NCBI GenBank assembly: GCA_965222745.1
Contig: CBDCUW010000004.1
Span: 1,674,001 to 1,738,000 of the forward strand
DNA length: 64,000 bases
Direction: 5' to 3'
DNA from: CBDCUW01 sp965222745
GTDB taxonomy: Bacteria > Planctomycetota > Planctomycetia > Pirellulales > Pirellulaceae
Of this stretch, positions 34,977 to 48,500 are shown one piece after another; position 1 is the first letter of the stretch; each line of letters opens with the position of its first letter. The notes under the pieces were generated by a model that was not told the origin of the DNA, did no database searches, and was given only the letters and a program-made list of their open reading frames with translations. A program made the translations under genes and the position numbers.

Positions 34977-36580
34977 GGGTGTGATCTGCGTAATGCGCCT
35001 GATCTGACGGAGTGATTGGTCTACACAAAAAGAGGCTTCCTCAAGGAAACTGTTTGTTCTCAGGCAGACAGCTCAAAAGGAAACCTCATGGATGCTCAAG
35101 TTAAGGCAGGAAGCCTTGTTCGCACAATCGCAGAGAAAGAAATTTCAAATTCGGTAACCGAGTTCGCTGCCGAATTGACCTCCAAGGTCGTTGAATTGGT
35201 CCGCGATTTTGTGTCCGGCGCCGTCTCGGCGGCCAGAATGTTTACGTTGGAGAATCGGCTGGCCAACTGCGTGCGGGAATTTGCTCGAAAAGTCATCGGG
35301 TGGCTTGTTGCGAGCCTTGAACCGGAAATCGAGCGGATGCCGGGTACAGTGAAGCACAACGGCAAGAATTTCCGACGATTGGCTGCCAAGAGCCTGCGGA
35401 GCAACATTGTGACGTCGTTCGGCGAAATCTCGTTTCAACGTGCTCGTTACCGCAAAGGGCGTGACGGCAAATTGCTCTTTCCTTTGGAGCAACTGCTGGG
35501 AATTGAACACGGATTTACGCCCGCGGTGGCGAACCTCATCGGTAGGCAATTTGCTACCGCTGGCAGCACACAAGGCCGTACGCGAGAGATGATTCGGGAT
35601 CGGTTTGGAGTTTCGATCGGCAATGAGAAGTTGCGCAAGCTGACGCAGACGCTTACTTGCTCGCTGGAACCGCTGCGCGAGGAAGCTCAGGTAACCAAGT
35701 TGACCGAACTGATCGAACAAGCACGCTCTGGTGGCGGCACTGCCGTCCTTTCGGTCAGTCGCGATGGTGTTGCCCTCGGCCTGGCTCCGTGGAGTTTCTT
35801 TGAAATGGCCGGTGTTGCTTGCATCAGTGTCTTGAGCGATGGCAAAAAGCTAGGCACGGTGTATCTGGGACGAACACCGGAAGCGAATCAGGAGACACTT
35901 TCAAGCGATTTGACTTCACTTCTGACGGCGGTGGTAAAAGCGTGTGGCGACGATCTTCCCGAAATCGTTTACGTGACCGACGCCGGCAAAATCGAGACCG
36001 CATACTGGAAGAATGTGCTTCGGAAATTTTTCGTTGATGGTAGTCGAATCAAAATCACGCGTGTCGTTGATTACTACCATGCCAGCGAGCGTCTGACGAT
36101 CATCGCTGATGCCCTGAAGCTCGAGAAAGAATCCCGAGCAGACTGGCTTTCGCGAACGCGAGCGTTGCTGCTTGAACCAGGCGGGCATGGTCGTGTGTTG
36201 CGTTCGATCGCGAAGATGAAATCGGAACACGGTTACAAATCGTCACACGCCAGTGATGCAGAGAAAGCCGAGAAGTACCTTCGCCGGTACAAGCGATTCA
36301 TGGATTACGCAGATGCCCGTACCCACAATTACCCGATCGGTAGCGGGGTAGTCGAATCGGCATGCAAGCAGATTGTCAGTGAACGGATGAAGCTTTCGGG
36401 AATGCGATGGCATCGCGAAGGAGGCCAGCAAGTCATGACACTTCGTTGTATTCTGTTGAGCAAGATTTGGAGCAAAGTGTATGAGAAATGGCTTCAGTCA
36501 AAACCGACTGTCGCTGACCTGATGCCCCGCGGAGACCGCTAAAATCACTGTGTTCACCGCGCATCAAGCGGACCGCACCC
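34977..36580 (+). mobile_element. ISKra4-like insertion sequence (1604 bp)
   Basis: The left end begins GGGTGTGATCTGCGTAATGCGC and the right end, read inward, GGGTGCGGTCCGCTTGATGCGC: imperfect terminal inverted repeats. An 8-bp TCCCACAG duplication flanks it. One transposase gene on the plus strand fills most of it. The insertion is antisense to the giant RHS gene and splits it after codon 8933. Because the duplication is perfect and the gene otherwise open on both sides, the insertion looks recent. Confidence 0.88.
35088..36542 (+). CDS. ISKra4-family transposase
   Basis: 484 residues from the ATG at 35088 (MDAQVKAGSLVRTIAEKE), preceded by an AAGGAAA ribosome site; an upstream in-frame start at 35016 is less likely. 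Features: an N-terminal helical region (FAAELTSKVVELVRDFVSGA), a basic Cys-poor centre (FQRARYRKGRDGKLLFPLEQ), then VLSVSRDGVALGL, EIVYVTDAGKIETAYWKNV and VVDYYHASERL with acidic residues. The C-terminus NYPIGSGVVESACKQIV is the family signature. The gene is intact, so the element may still be mobile. Confidence 0.9.
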   Translation: MDAQVKAGSLVRTIAEKEISNSVTEFAAELTSKVVELVRDFVSGAVSAARMFTLENRLANCVREFARKVIGWLVASLEPEIERMPGTVKHNGKNFRRLAAKSLRSNIVTSFGEISFQRARYRKGRDGKLLFPLEQLLGIEHGFTPAVANLIGRQFATAGSTQGRTREMIRDRFGVSIGNEKLRKLTQTLTCSLEPLREEAQVTKLTELIEQARSGGGTAVLSVSRDGVALGLAPWSFFEMAGVACISVLSDGKKLGTVYLGRTPEANQETLSSDLTSLLTAVVKACGDDLPEIVYVTDAGKIETAYWKNVLRKFFVDGSRIKITRVVDYYHASERLTIIADALKLEKESRADWLSRTRALLLEPGGHGRVLRSIAKMKSEHGYKSSHASDAEKAEKYLRRYKRFMDYADARTHNYPIGSGVVESACKQIVSERMKLSGMRWHREGGQQVMTLRCILLSKIWSKVYEKWLQSKPTVADLMPRGDR

Positions 36581-39500
36581 TCCCACAGGTTTGAAGCGTT
36601 GGACGGCGTGGAATCACTTTCCTTCACCTGCGAGATTCGGAAGCTTCTGCTGCTGTAATCATACCAGGTTCGATCGCGCGCCGTGACAACTCCAGAAGCG
36701 CTGTACTCCTCGTTGATCACTCCGGACATCCGCCCTTGCAAATTGTATGCGAACAGCTGGCGTGCCGTGGTAACAGGAAGATTTGCAGGTAGCGTGGATT
36801 CGTCTACATATCCGTCGTAAACTGTTTTCGCGGTCTGCTGTGTGTGATCGTAATCGTAGGCCGTAGTTTGCTCGATCGATTGATCGTTTCCCACATCCAG
36901 CCATTCGAATTCAAGCCGGTCGTTCTCGTCGTACTTGTACGAAATAACTTCATCAATCGTCGCATTGTTTCCGATGTCACGACGTAGTTCTTGGCGGCTG
37001 CCAGTTAAGTCATAAATGAAAGATTCGGTTTGATCGAAACCGTCATCCCAGTGATCAATGACTTCATCGGTCAAGCGACCGATTGAGTCATAGCTCCACG
37101 TATAGGTTGTCGACTTTTCTTCTTCCGCTTGCCTGATGCCATCGCCATCGGTTGATTCCGCGATGCCATCTCCGTCGTCATCGAACCAGAACGTTTCTGT
37201 CAGCCCGGTGCGTTTTCCATCAGTGCGAACAGTGTAGTCGTAGCTCGCCAACTCGATGCCATTTCGATCAGCTTCGACGACGGAGTCCAGTCGGCCAAGC
37301 TCGTCGTAGGTGTAATCAGTAGTGATCGAAGGCACGGCACTCGGATTCGACGGATTGTCGGCCGGAGGGGTCTCATTCTGTGCCGCCGCAAGTGGAGTTG
37401 TTGTGATTGCCTCGTCCATTCGGCCATGCAAGTCGTACTCATAGTCAGTTTCAGACAAGTTGGCATCGGAAGAATTGGACGGTGTGGAGTCCTCGATGAC
37501 GCTAGCCAACCTGCCCAGCAGGTCGTATTCGTAGTGAGTGACTCGGTCGGGGGCGAGGCCATCAATCGTGGATTGCGAATATTGGTCGATGCTGGGAGTC
37601 GCCGGCAAATTGTAGACCGTAGTCGAAGTCATCCGGCCCTGCTGGTCAAATGAGTAAGCAAGTATTCCTTCCTCGGAGATCTCCGCGGTGATCTGTCCGC
37701 GCTCGTCATAAAGTGTTTTTTCCGAGCGAGTGACGGGAAAATCTGTGGCTGGATCGTTGCTTGTGGCTGGTGATGTTGGTTCGTGGAATTGAACAACCGA
37801 GCGTCTGCCGAACTGATCGTAAAGGTACTCATGATGCTCGGAGATGAGCCCTGAATCATAGTCTGATTCTGTAGCGAAATACGACATTCCAGATAGGCGT
37901 CCAAAGTTGTCATAAAGCGATTCCGCAACGATTCCTTCAAAGGAAACATGCAGCACTTGGCGACCTTGCACGTCGTACTCGAAACGTTCGGTGAAGGCTG
38001 GTTGCGACCCGGATTGCTCTTGAACGTCCCACCCCTGAACGGATTGCAACCAATTATCGAATTCGTTGGCGTTCGTATCAGATCGACCATCGCCGAATCC
38101 TAGCGGCAGTGTTCTGGTTGCCTGTTGCCCCAGGGCATTAAAAGTAAAGCGTGTCTCCATCTCATAGGGATCACGTATCAGTGTCTGGTTGCCGAGTTCG
38201 TCGTATTCGTATTGGTAAGTTGGACGTTTGGCGATATTGCTGTCTCGCGGATCAGGAACTTCCGGCAGTTTTACTTCCGATAGACGATCATCCGCATCGT
38301 AGACATACAGTTTGGTTGGCACGTGATCGGTAGTGCCTTCGTAGATGAAACTCTGTTCCGAATCGCTCCAGACAGCCGTTGCCACGCCATCAATCTGCTG
38401 CATCTCGGCAACAAGCCGATTTTCGTTGTCAAACTGGGCAAGCGTGTAGGAATGCAATCGCTCGGTTGTGCGGGTAGTCCGTCCGGTTTCCGAATCGTAA
38501 ACGATGTCAGCTGGGGTGTCAGAAACGATGTAGTCACTGCGAACGGCATTCCCAAAGCTGTCATAGTGCGATTTGATGTCGACTGATTGGTTATCATAGA
38601 CTCCTATTAGCGTCCCATCTGAATTCTCAACTTGCACTAATCCGGTACGTTGAATCTCCGTCTGTTGGTATTCATTGAACGTCACCTCACTTCGCATGCG
38701 TACCAGCCTTCCAGAGTGCTCAGTACCCAATCCGGCTTGCTCAGCGGGTAACGGATGGCCAAGAGTGGCGTATTGTCGACCTCGTTCGTCGTAAAGCGTA
38801 TCGGTAATTACGCCGCTGGAAAGCGATAGTCCAGCGTAGCGGTCAACCTCGATACCGTGGGTTGGATATGCGTCCAGTGCATCAGAGGCAGCAATTGCAA
38901 CTGCATCAAGATTCGTTTCCGGCACACGACCTGAAATGCTCCGGTATACACGCCCAGCCTTGTCATATAGCGTTTCCGCAACACTTTCGAGTTGCCCAGG
39001 CACCTCCACTAAAAACCCTGGATGATACTTGGACGTAGACGAATCAAAGCTGGAAGGGCTCGAAATCACAGCATCCGAGTAATGCTCAGTCGCGATCACT
39101 CTGCCGCGTTCATCGTAAACTGTTTTTGTGACTCGTATCGTCGGTGCACCACCGACTGGATCTTCGCCAAGCAGCACACTATGGTCTACTAAGAACTGGC
39201 CAGACGATACCAAAGCCCTGCCGAATTCATCGTAAATCGTTCGAGTCACCAACCAAGCTTTTGTTCCACTGGAATCCACGACCTCCGTTCGCGACTCAAC
39301 TACTTGACCGTGTTGATCGTAAAGCGTTTGTGATTTCAGTAGGTACTGATTGGTAGATTCTTCGACTCGGCCAGCGTCGCTATATGTTGTGCTGGACGAA
39401 GAGATCACAGTGCAACCACTCGTTCCGGAAGGATCGCACTGAGAATCAATGTAGGTAAGCGTCCAGTTACCTTCAGATACTGATGCCGAATCAAGCCCCA

Positions 39501-42500
39501 GCAGTTCGCGAGTCGCCACTACACGTCCAGACTCGTCATAGGAGGTAAACGTGCCTGTGATTTCGCTTGTGGAAGTTCCCTGGGGAAAACTATCAGTCAA
39601 ATACACTATTCGTCCATTGGCGTCGTAATAGGTATCCGAAACCACCACCGTTCCGCCCGCTTTCTCGGATCGGTTTTCAATCATTTGTCCGCGGGCATCA
39701 TAATCCGTTTCGGTAGAGCGCCCATTTGCATCGATGTGGACGACGGCGCGGTTCAATTCATCATACTGAAGACTCGCTCCTTCTTCTGTATAAGTCGAGG
39801 TTTGGTCCCAGGTTTCAGTCGACTCAGTGTATACTTGACGTGTAACGATCGTGCGAGTTGCATCGACACTGCCATCTGGACCAAGATCCTGCTGTGTGCG
39901 CGTGATTGTCCGATGATCACCGTCTGCGAAAATCCGCTTAGGTGGATCAAGTGGTCCATAAAAGTACCCGCCGTCGTTTTCATTTCCGGAATCCTCAAAA
40001 CGAGGCGTCTCGTACCATATATATTCACTTCCCGTCTTGTTCCCGATTTCGTCGTAGAAAATTTCACGAACATTAAAATCGGCGTCCAAAGCTGAGGTCA
40101 GATCACCAAACTCGTTGTACTGAAACGAAGATACTTTCTGGCTTCCAACTTTCGAATTGGCCTCAGCGAGATAGCTCACGCTGCCAAATTGGTCATATTC
40201 AAAATTGATTGCATTACCAAATGCGTCACGTGTTTCGTAAAGTTGACCGTCGTAAAAGCTTGAAATTGTAGGATTCCCAAAAACATCAACCCGTTTGTAC
40301 GGATATCCAGAGCCATCGTAAATCGTTTTTGTTACGTTTCCTAAAATATCCGTTTCGGTGGTTTGTTGCCCTTGGTCGTTGTAAGAATATTGCGTAACCA
40401 AATCATCTCCGGTTCCATCTTCTATTTCCGATGGAGTGTCCGGCAACCCAACTACACGGGTAACCGAACTGGGAAGTCCACGTTTCGAATCTGCGTACGT
40501 TGTTAGCGTCACCATTCCAGCTTGATCGACTTGACGGGTTGGATTACCAAAAACATCAACCGTGACGCTTGCTCCACCGCCGGCACCCGCTGCATCAATC
40601 TTTGGCGCTGTGGGATCTGTTAAGTCATACTCAGAAGTAGTGGATTGTCCGTCAGCGTCGGTCATGCTGCTCAATCGACCGGTCACTGGATCGTAATTGA
40701 GTTGAAGCGTCTTGATGCCAAGTGGATCGGTGATGGTGTCCAGGAAGTTGGCATATTCATCGTTGGAGTCTCGGTAGGCGTAGACTGTGGGCAGGACGGT
40801 TTCTCCATCGTCGACTTTCTTACTAGCTCGGCGGTCGTAGAAAGAGGTCAGTCGACCGTCGTCGTCGTAGCCATAACGCAATTCGTAGCCGTTGGGGTCG
40901 ATGATCTTGGTGATGTTGCCGTCGGAGTTGCGGACGAAGTCGAGCTTGCGACCGCGGTTGCTGGCGATGCCGTTGTATTTGAAGTCCACGCGATTGCCGT
41001 AACGGTCTTCGATCGCCACGTTTTCGCCAAGCTGCGCGTTGACGATGTGCTTGGTTTGATCGGGGTAGATCTTCAGCGTGTATTGATTGCCGAAGAAGGG
41101 ATCGGCCGGGTTGTAGGTCACCAGCCTGCCGCCAACTCCCTCGGATGCCCACTCACCTGACTTGTTGTTGATTGACATCTCCGGAACTTCCAGTTCCGAG
41201 GTGTTACTCAGATCGGGACGGAAGTAAGGTTTGTAACTGAGGACGATGCCTAAGACGGTGTGATTCGGGATCGGATCGAAGGTGAATCCTTCGGTCTTTC
41301 CACTGGGCAACGTGACGTAGACTCTCGTTCCCGTTTCAAAGGCTCGGTAGTTGCCCCAGCCGTTGCCGCCCAGGGTGGCCTGGTCGACTTCGATTGTCGT
41401 TTTTTCCACTTGCAGGCTCCAGCCGTAGCCGAAGTCGCCGCTGGTCTCGGCGTCGAGGGTGTCGTAGTTGCGGATGACTCGGATCGGGATGCCGGCGACG
41501 GGGACTTCGATGTCGGTGAAGGAGAGGCTGAAGTTGCCGAGTTTTAACCGACCGGTGACGTTGATGACGCTCTCGATGGCCGAGACGTTGTTGCCTTGGT
41601 CGAGGGCGCTGAGGCGGAGGAGGTAGCTGCCGTTTTTCAGCATCGTGGTGTCGAGGTTGCCGAGCACCGCCGGGGTGGCGATGCTGCCGACGTTGTCGAG
41701 CGTCTGGCCGGGGTCGGCTGTGTCGGCCGCGATCTCTTTCCAGGGACCACCTTCCAGGGGCGCGATCTCTAGCTTCCAGGAGACCAGCTGGTCGCTGGCG
41801 TCGATGATCGAGCCGGTGATGTCGGTCGGGGCGCTGACCTCCGCTTTGTCGGCCGGGGCGGCGATCGTTAGCGACGGGCCTTCGGTATCGCTGGGATCGA
41901 AGACGAACAGCTGGCGGCTGGCCGAGGATTCGTTGCCCGAAGTGTCGGTCGCCTTGGCGACGACCACGAACGGTTCGAGCGTCGTCGGGGTGAAGTGGCC
42001 GATGCCGTCGCCGTTGAGCGAGATCCGCTGTGTGAAGGTTTCACCCACCACGTCGACGATCAACGTTTCTACGGCGATGTCGTCGACCGCCGTGGCCCGG
42101 ATCGCCAGCTCTTCGTCTTTGCCGACCGTCTGGCCGGGATCGGTTTGTAGCGCGATCGTCGGACCGGTGGTGTCCTGGACCACCGAGATGTAGAAGGTCT
42201 TGCTGTCGGAGAGCCCGAACGGATCGGAGACCGAGACGTCGACCCGGTGACCTTGGCTGCCGTCGGGGGTCAAATCATCAGCGTCGGTCTTCCAGGTGAT
42301 CTGACCGAAGCGGTTCATCTCCAGACCCGCTGGACCGGCCAGCAGCGTGTACTGGATCTGGTCGTTGTCCAAATCGGAGACTTCCAGGTCGTGGCGGTAG
42401 GTCGCCGTCACGGTCACTTCCTCTGGCCAGGTTTCTTGGATCTCCGGGGCGTGGTTGTCGCGGCGCAGATAGATGCGGTAGCGCTGCTCGGCCGTTTTGC

Positions 42501-45500
42501 CGTTGGAGGTCGCTTCGACCGTTACCCAGTGATAGGCGGGCGATTCATTGGCGCCCAGTTCGGCCAGCGTCGGCTTCCAGGTGAGTTTGCCATCGGAGTC
42601 GATGGCCATGTCGCCCGTCTTTTCGGGAAGCGCATAGGTGATCTGCGAATCGTCGTTGTCCGGGTCGGTCGCCACCACGTGGTAGACGTATTCGAATTGC
42701 CGGCTGTCGCCACCTTCGATCTTGTTGACCGTGGCCAACCAGGGGTATTCCGAAGTGATCGTCGGCGGCAGGTCGACACTGCTGCCTTCGGCAACCACCA
42801 GCGGGTAGCGTTGGCGGGTGCCCAGGCCGAATTGGTCCTTGGCGACGATGTCGATCGTCCAGGTGCCCAGGTCACCCGACGTCGGGGTCCAGCGGATCAC
42901 TCCCTGGTCGTCGATCGACAGCACGGCGGGATTGGCCGGATCGTAAGCCGGAACGGTCGTGGTGTTCCGCTGTGGATCGGTCGCCTTGACGTCGAAGATC
43001 ACTTCGTCGCCATCGGGGTCTTCCGCCTTGATGTGGTAGAGATAGAGTTTGTCAACGTAACCGTTGGTAGGAGGATCGGAATCGATCTTCGGGCCGCTGT
43101 TGGTTGCCCGCACGTCGACGACGAAGCTCTGGTGGTCGAAGCCGCCCTGCATGTCGGAGACTTGCACCTTGACGTCGTGCTTGCCCAACTGGTGCAGTTG
43201 CGGTTGCCAGCGCAGCCGGCCGGTGGCCCCTTCGATCAGCATGTTCTTGGGGGCTTCCAGCAGCGTCCAGGAGAGGTTGGTGCTGTCGGGATCGGTCGCC
43301 ATCACGTCGTAGCCGAAGACGCGGTCGAGCGTGGTGGCGGTCGGGGCGGTCGAAGTGATTTGGGGCGGTTGGTTGCCGGCCGCCGTGACCACTTGGAAGG
43401 AGAACGGCTGCACGTCGAACTCGCCGCGGTCGAAGCCGTTGTTGCCGTCGGGGATCAACTCGAAGGCTTTGACGCGGACGTCGAAGGTCTTGCCCAGGTC
43501 GTCGGCGCCGGTGTCCCAAGTGATCAGGCCGTTGTCGGCGTTGATCTCCATGCCGTCCGGTTTGACTTCCAAGACATATTCGATCGGGTCGCCGTCGGCG
43601 TCGGTGGCCTGGACGTCATAAACGAAGGTCTGGCCGGCGATCCATTTACTGGGAGGATCGGAGGTGATTTTGGGAGGCGAACTGGTGCCGGCGGTGACGG
43701 TGATCGTGAACGGCGGATCGCTGCTGTCGGTCAGTTCGCCGTCGCTGACGGTGACGGTGACCGGATGATCGCCCACGTCGGTCGTTTTCGGCGACCAGCG
43801 GAGGCGGCCTGCGGCGTCGATGGTGATGCCCTTGGCGATGGCGGCAGCGTCGATCGAGTAGGTCAGCGGGTTGAAGTCGGGATCGCTGGCGACGATCGGT
43901 TGGATGTACTCAAAACCGGCCGGCGCGTTCTTGATGTCGGCTTGAACGGTGTCGATCGTCGGGGCACGGTTGGCCTGATCGACGACCGGGAGGGTCAAGG
44001 CTTTGACGGCCGAGTCGAGACCGCGAGAGTCTCGCGCGGTGACGTTGATGGTGTAGTCGCCGGCCAGAATCGGCTTGTCGAACGTCAGCTTGCCGTCGGC
44101 TGAGACGCTGTAATCGCTACTTGGAACGGGATCACTTGCCGGGGCCGGACCGACGATGTCGACCAGGTATTCGATCGCGTCACCGTCGGGGTCGGAGGCT
44201 TCCAGCTGCAACACGAAGACGGTGTCCTTGGTGGCCGAAGTGGGCAGGTCGGAGTTGTCGGTGTGGACGACCGGTGGGTTGTTGGTCGGCGGCGCGATCA
44301 CTTCCAGCGGCAATCGATTCGTCGAAGTGGAATCGCCGGGGGCGTCGGTCACGGTGACTCGGAATTCGAAGTTGCCGGCTGTCGGCGGGGTGTCCCAGAA
44401 GAATTTGCCGCCCGAATCGATCGAGATGTTGTTGGCCGCATTGTCGATCGCCGTGTTGGGATCGACGTCCATGTTGAACATTTCGATCGAGTAGGTGATC
44501 GGGTCGCCGTCGGGATCGGAGGCCGGGATGGTGATCCGGTAACCGCTGCCGACGTAGGCGCGGCTGGGGTATTCGAAACCGCCGATCTGCGGCGGGGTGT
44601 TGGCCGCGCTCGAATCGACCACTTCGATCGTCAGGTCGATCGGATCCGAAGCGGCGCCCCGGTCGTCGGTGGCCACGAAGGTGAGCGTGTAGGTGTTGCC
44701 GGCGGTGGCCGGGCTTTGCCAATCGATCTGGCCGGTATCGGGATCGAGGATCGTGGTCGGCGGGCCGCCGGCCGAGACGTTGGTGATCGCCAGGGTGAAC
44801 TTGTCGCCGTCGGGATCGTAAGCCTGAACGAGTGAGGCGAAGGGGGCGCCCGTGGTGGCGCGGCCCAGGGAACCGGCGGTGGTGATCCGCGGGGCGTGGT
44901 TGACCGGCGCGCCGACGACACGAACCAGGAACGAAGCGGGAACCGAATCGGCATCGCGCGCATCGGTAGCGGTGACGACGATGGTGTGGTCGCCGACGTG
45001 CTGGGATTGGGGCGTCCAAGTCAGCTTGCCGGTCGAATCGATCGCCAGGCCTTTATCGAGCGACGCCTGGTCGAGCGAGAATTCGTCGACCGGATCGCTG
45101 TCGGGATCGAAGGTGACAATTTGAGTGGTGTAGAGAACGCCCTCGGTGGCCGGACCGGGCAGCGAAAGATTCAAGATCTGCGGCGGGTTGTTCGGCGGGG
45201 CCGCCTGAACATCGACGCTCAACGTGGCGGTCGTCGGCGGGCTGATCGAGTCGTCGACGGTGACGGTGATCGTGTAGCTGCCCAGTTCGGCCGGCGAAGT
45301 CCAGCTCAAATTACCGTCCGAATCGATTTGGGGCTGCGGACCGGTCGACGGAATCGGCGAGATGTCGACGTCGTAAGTGATCGGGTCGCCGTCGGGATCC
45401 CAGGCCGGGATGTGGACGGCGTAAGGTGAATTCTGGGTGGCAACGGTGCCGTAGCTGAACGAATCGATCACCGGAGACTGGTTGGTCGCACCGCCCGGAT

Positions 45501-48500
45501 CGGAGATCACCGTGACGTCGACCGACAGCGGATCGGAGATCGCGCCGCGGGAATCTTCGGCGGTGATCGAGATGGTGTAGTCGCCGACCACCGGCGGGGT
45601 GTCCCAGACGAAGTTGCCTTCAGTGTCGATCGAGATGGTGCTGCCGGCTTGGGAGGTGACTTCGTTGCCGCCGCTGGTCACCACGACGTCGAAGTCGACG
45701 ATGGTATCGCCGTCGGGATCGCTGGCGGTGGCCAGCGCCGTGTAGATCCGTTCGATCGTTCCTTGGGTGGAGTAGCGGATCGATTCGACCACGGGCGGGC
45801 GGTTTTGGGGAACCGCTTGGACGTCCAGCGGGTAGGTGACGATCGTCGACGCCTGGCCGACGACGCCGCCGAATTGGCGTTCGTCGGTGACGGTGACGAT
45901 CACGGCGTAGCGGCCGTCGGCAGCCGGGGCGTCCCAGACGAAGTTGCCTTCATTGTCGATCGTGGGGGTACCGGCGGTGACGGTGTTGCCCGAGTCGTCT
46001 TGGACTTCGACTGAGAAGGTGATCGGATCGCCATCGGGATCGGTCGCTTCGATCTGCGTTTGATAACGAACCCCTTCGGTTGCCGGACCGGGCAAGAAGG
46101 GCGTGGTCACATCGGGGGCCTGGTTGCCGAAGACCAGCAGGCTGAGCAGCGGGTCATCGGTGCGCGCTTCGCCACCCTTGCCGTCGTCGACGATCACTTC
46201 GACTTCGTGAGCGGTGCCGGTGTCGACCGGGTTGTCCCAGGTCAGCACGCCGGTGCCGGCGTTGATCTGCATCCCCGCGGGCGCTTTGCCGAGCGAGTAG
46301 GTCAAGAAATCGCCGTCTTGGTCAAAGCCGGTGATCGGCACGCTGTAGGGCTGGCCTTCGATCGCCGTCGGCAGCGACGTGGTCAGGATCTGCGGATCGT
46401 TGTTGGCGGTCTCTTCGGAGACGATCGTCAGCGGGAAGGTCTGCGTGTCGAAGGCATCTTCCTTGTCGGTGGCGGTGATCGTGACGTCGTAAGTGACATC
46501 GGTTTCGGCGACCGTGGAGAGCCACTGCAGCACGTCGTTGTCGTAATCGGCGGTACCCAGGAATTCGAACTCCTCGGCCGGCGCAGCGGCGCCGTCGCGG
46601 GGCACCGCGACGGCGGTGAAGGTCACGATGTCGGTGTCGGCCGGCAGCGCGTCGGGGTCGACGTTCGGGTCGAGCGCGGTGACGAAGTACTGGAAGGCGC
46701 GGCCGGCGATCACGGTATCGGTCGGCGGCGTGGAGACGATCTTCGGCGCGATGTTGGTCTCCAGCGCCGTCACTTGGAACGAGATCAGGCCGAAGGCGCG
46801 GTGCGGATCTCGGGCCCGCAGCGTCACGTTGTGGACCCCTTCCTGTCCCGGCTGGGGCCGCCAACCGAGCTCGCCGCTGGTGGGATGGATCTCCAGCCCG
46901 GCCGGGCCGATCAACACGTCGTACTCGATCGGGTCCGATTCGGCGTCGTTGGCTCGGGCGGTCAGCGTCAGTTTCTCGCCGACCGGGATCGCCTGCGGGC
47001 CGATCGATTCGAAGACCGGGTTGGTGTTGGGCCGGTTTTCGATCACGTTGAAGGTGAGCTCTTCGGTCGCCTCTCCGCCCCGGCCGTCGGAGACGACGAT
47101 TCGGACCGAGGCGGGGGTGACGGCGGTCGTCTCTTGCGGCACCCAGCTCAGTTGGCCGGTCAGCCGGTCGATCGTCATCCCGGTGGGGATCGTCGCTTCG
47201 TTGAACGGTTCGAGGTAATAGCGCAGCGCATCGCCGTCATCATCCGAAGCGTCGACGTCGTAGGAGTATTGGTAGCCGACCGTGCCATTGACCCCGCCGG
47301 TGGTATCGATCGTCGGGTCGGTGTTGTTGGCCGACCCGGAGACCGCCGTGACGACGACCTCGAAGTCCTGCTGGTCATAACCGCCCCGGCCGTCATCGGC
47401 GCGGACCGAGAATTCGTAAGTGCCGGCGGCGAAGGGGGCCCAGGTGATTTCGCCGGTATCCAGGTCGATCATCGCCCCTTCGGGGGCCACCGGCATGCTG
47501 TAGGTCACTTCGTCCCCATCGGGATCGATCGCCCGCAACAGGTAGAAGTAGGAAGCGTTGATCGAAACGGGCAACGTGCCCAGGATCGCGCCGCTAACAT
47601 CGTCGACGAACTGCATGTCGAACAGGTGCGCATCCCCGTCGCCGGTGAAGGTCGACTCGAAGGCCGCTTCGTCACCCGGTTGGACATTGACGATTTTGGG
47701 GAAGACGTTCGGATCGGGCGTGGCGCCCGAACCGGCGATCACCGAGGCGACCGGCGCGCCGACCAGCGACGGCTGCAGGATCACGTCGACCTGTCCGGGA
47801 GGCGAACCGCCCAGCGACGACAGGAAGACGGTCGAGTCGTAGATCCCGTCACTGGTGTCGGAGATGATGAAGGTCAACTTGTGTTCGCCGCTGCCGGCGC
47901 CCAAGAACTTGGAGAACTGTAGCACCGGATCGTTCGCCGGAGCGGTCACCCCGTCCAGCTCGGTACCGACGACGTTGTCCCACGGCTTGGTGATCCGCAG
48001 CGAGATCTCCTGCGTGATTTCGACGCTCGACTGATCGGTCACCTTGATCGTCGCGGTGACGATGCCGCCGGCGTCGTAATCCTTCTCACTGGGCGTCCAG
48101 GTCAGCGTGCCGGTGGTGCCGCTGGCGGTGATCGACATGTCGCCGCTGGCGTCGACCTGGTCGCCGGTGATGTTGAGCAGTTCGAAGCTGAACGTTTCCC
48201 CAGCGTTGGAATGAACCGGCTCGACGGTGTAACTGTAGGCCTGTCCTTCGATGACCGGATCGGCCGGAATCGACTTGACGTAGAAACTGGGCAGGGAATC
48301 GACCACCGGCAGATAGAAAGTCTGCTCGGTCCAGGCGGCCGGCCGGGTGCTGCCGGAGGCCTGGCCGGTGTAGGCGCGGATCGTCACCTTCGGATCGATC
48401 GACAACTCGTGAGGCGTCCACTGCAGCTCGTACGCTCCCCCGCCGGTATCGACAATCTGCATCCCTTCGGGCGCGGTACCGAGATCCAGGAAGTAATCGA

